A stretch of 6,679 nt of DNA from the NCBI GenBank assembly GCA_905211185.1, contig CAJLZR010000045.1, positions 1 to 6,679 of the forward strand, written 5' to 3'. Below are positions 5,733 to 6,679 of this stretch, piece by piece (the first letter of the stretch is position 1; each line of letters opens with the position of its first letter). The position numbers were made by a program, and so were the translations under genes. The stretch is from an uncultured Oscillospiraceae bacterium (GTDB lineage: Bacteria > Bacillota_A > Clostridia > Oscillospirales > Acutalibacteraceae). The notes below the pieces were generated by a model. The model was not told where the DNA came from. It ran no database searches and saw nothing but the letters and a program-made list of their open reading frames with translations.

Positions 5733-6161
5733 TTGGCTGAAAAGAAAGTCAACGCAATAGTAAAATTACAAATACCGGCAGGAAAAGCAACTCCGGCGCC
5801 CCCTGTAGGCTCCGCATTGGGTCCGCACGGTATAAACATCGTAAACTTTACGAAAGAATTTAACGATCGTACAAAAGACCAAATGGGTATGATTATCCCT
5901 GTTGTAATGACCATTTACTCCGATCGTTCATTCGAATTCATCACAAAAACTCCGCCGGCTGCAGTGCTCATAAAGAAAGCTTGCAAGCTCGATAAAGCTT
6001 CCGGTGAACCAAACAAAAATAAAGTTGCAAAAATTACAAAACAACAACTGCAAGAGATTGCCGAATGCAAAATGCAAGATTTAAATGCGGCAACAATAGA
6101 AACTGCTATATCTATGATAGCAGGTACCGCCAGAAGCATGGGAATAGAAGTCGCCGACTAA
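5733..6161 (+). CDS. rplK: 50S ribosomal protein L11
   Basis: L11 binds 23S rRNA in the GTPase-associated centre. I start it at TTG 5733 (142 aa, read as [10 protein letters not shown]), because GGAGGTG lies six bases upstream and L11 is usually about 141 residues. The frame is open to an ATG at 5694, but that extension overlaps the regulatory hairpin and lacks a ribosome site. The proline-rich N-terminal domain shows [15 protein letters not shown] and LGPHGINI (to about residue 36), the region contacted by thiopeptide antibiotics. TKTPPAAVL marks the junction, and the C-terminal RNA-binding domain ends with DLNA, then [12 protein letters not shown] may lower initiation. It is followed by rplA, with a second L1-type site between them. 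Confidence 0.95.
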   Translation: MAEKKVNAIVKLQIPAGKATPAPPVGSALGPHGINIVNFTKEFNDRTKDQMGMIIPVVMTIYSDRSFEFITKTPPAAVLIKKACKLDKASGEPNKNKVAKITKQQLQEIAECKMQDLNAATIETAISMIAGTARSMGIEVAD

Positions 6162-6173
6162 CTAACCACTGCA

Positions 6174-6202
6174 GGTGGGAGGAAAAAATCCGATTTACCA
6201 CT
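6174..6202 (+). promoter_or_regulatory. Second putative L1 binding site, between rplK and rplA
   Basis: GTGGGAGG (6175-6182) and GATTTACCAC (6192-6201) form the same asymmetric motif as before rplK. GTGG/CCAC is the lower stem, GGA/TCC (6181-6183 and 6189-6191) with an AAAAA loop is the upper stem, and GATTTA is the one-sided bulge. An upstream CCAC (6166-6169) could instead pair with the same GTGG, giving a competing hairpin. The rplA ribosome site AGGAGG (6208-6213) follows by six bases, so L1 could repress its own translation here. Confidence 0.7.
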
Positions 6203-6219
6203 AATTCAGGAGGAGAACA

Positions 6220-6679
6220 ATGAAACACGGAAAAAAGTATAACGAAAGTACAAAATCATATAACAGAACAGATTTTTATGATCCGAAAGAAGCAGTTGAT
6301 ATTTGCGTAAAAACTGCAAAAGCTTCTTTTGACGAAACAGTTGAACTTCATATAAGACTCGGAGTCGATTCAAGACACGCCGACCAACAAGTAAGAGGCG
6401 CATTGGTTCTTCCAAACGGAACCGGAAAAAGCGTTAAAGTATTGGCAATATGCAAAGGCGAAAATGAAAAAATAGCCGAGGCAGCCGGCGCAGATTTTGT
6501 TGGTGCTGAAGAAATGGCACAAAAAATTCAAAGTGAAAACTGGATGGATTTCGATGTTGTCATCGCTTCTCCCGACATGATGGGTGTTGTGGGCCGTCTG
6601 GGTAAGCTGCTGGGCCCCAAGGGCCTGATGCCCTCCCCCAAGGCCGGCACCGTCACCCCCAACGAGACCCAGGCCATCA
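6220..6679 (+). CDS. rplA: 50S ribosomal protein L1, N-terminal part (runs off the window)
   Basis: The first 153 codons of L1, beginning [16 protein letters not shown]; the family is about 230 residues, so a third is missing beyond the edge. L1 binds 23S rRNA at the mobile L1 stalk near the E site and also represses its own operon. Recognisable segments are [47 protein letters not shown] and [26 protein letters not shown] (6208-6213) precedes the ATG. Up to about base 6550 the codons are A/T-ending, like the neighbouring genes. Thereafter they become G/C-ending (Leu CTG, Pro CCC, Lys AAG), and 6601-6660 is 73% GC. The frame is unbroken, but the last part may come from another genome. Confidence 0.93.
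   Translation, partial: MKHGKKYNESTKSYNRTDFYDPKEAVDICVKTAKASFDETVELHIRLGVDSRHADQQVRGALVLPNGTGKSVKVLAICKGENEKIAEAAGADFVGAEEMAQKIQSENWMDFDVVIASPDMMGVVGRLGKLLGPKGLMPSPKAGTVTPNETQAI

Overview
The window looks like a chromosomal segment of a low-GC, endospore-forming Firmicute of the class Clostridia. The support is AT-rich intergenic DNA, strong GGAGG ribosome-binding sites, A/T-ending codons, two sporulation genes (spoVM and spoIIID) and the conserved rpmG-secE-nusG-rplK-rplA order. I cannot name the species.

Left end (1-347). Two very short plus-strand genes: a 47-residue hydrophobic protein of unknown function and, 26 bases later, a 29-residue SpoVM-type peptide. A terminator hairpin that works in both directions separates them from the convergent minus-strand operon.

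ABC operon (348-3969, minus strand). Two overlapping genes encode the subunits of a heterodimeric ABC exporter of the TM287/288 type. One nucleotide-binding domain has a degenerate catalytic site and the other has a non-standard signature motif. The promoter-proximal gene has no normal start codon where the family's N-terminus should begin. An ATT with a well-placed Shine-Dalgarno sequence fits best; the first ATG would delete the first membrane helix. An extended -10 promoter lies upstream.

Middle (3970-4682). A 90-base block, much richer in GC than the DNA beside it, is unexplained and is followed by an AT-rich palindrome. Next is spoIIID on the minus strand, with its own terminator and a promoter closely resembling the mother-cell sigma-E consensus. 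Divergent from it, a strong vegetative promoter and a short structured leader open the ribosomal operon.

Right end (4683-6679, plus strand). rpmG (L33), secE, nusG, rplK (L11) and rplA (L1, cut by the window edge) form the translation/secretion/elongation operon. Matching RNA motifs that look like L1-binding sites lie before rplK and again between rplK and rplA, implying feedback by L1 on the operon. In the last ~100 bases, inside rplA, GC content and codon choice change abruptly (73% GC over 6601-6660) while the L1 frame stays intact. This suggests a chimeric assembly join or a recombination boundary.

I see no clearly new multi-gene system. The points most worth following are the composition break in rplA, the ATT start, the tiny spoVM locus with its hydrophobic partner, and the unexplained block at 4021-4112.
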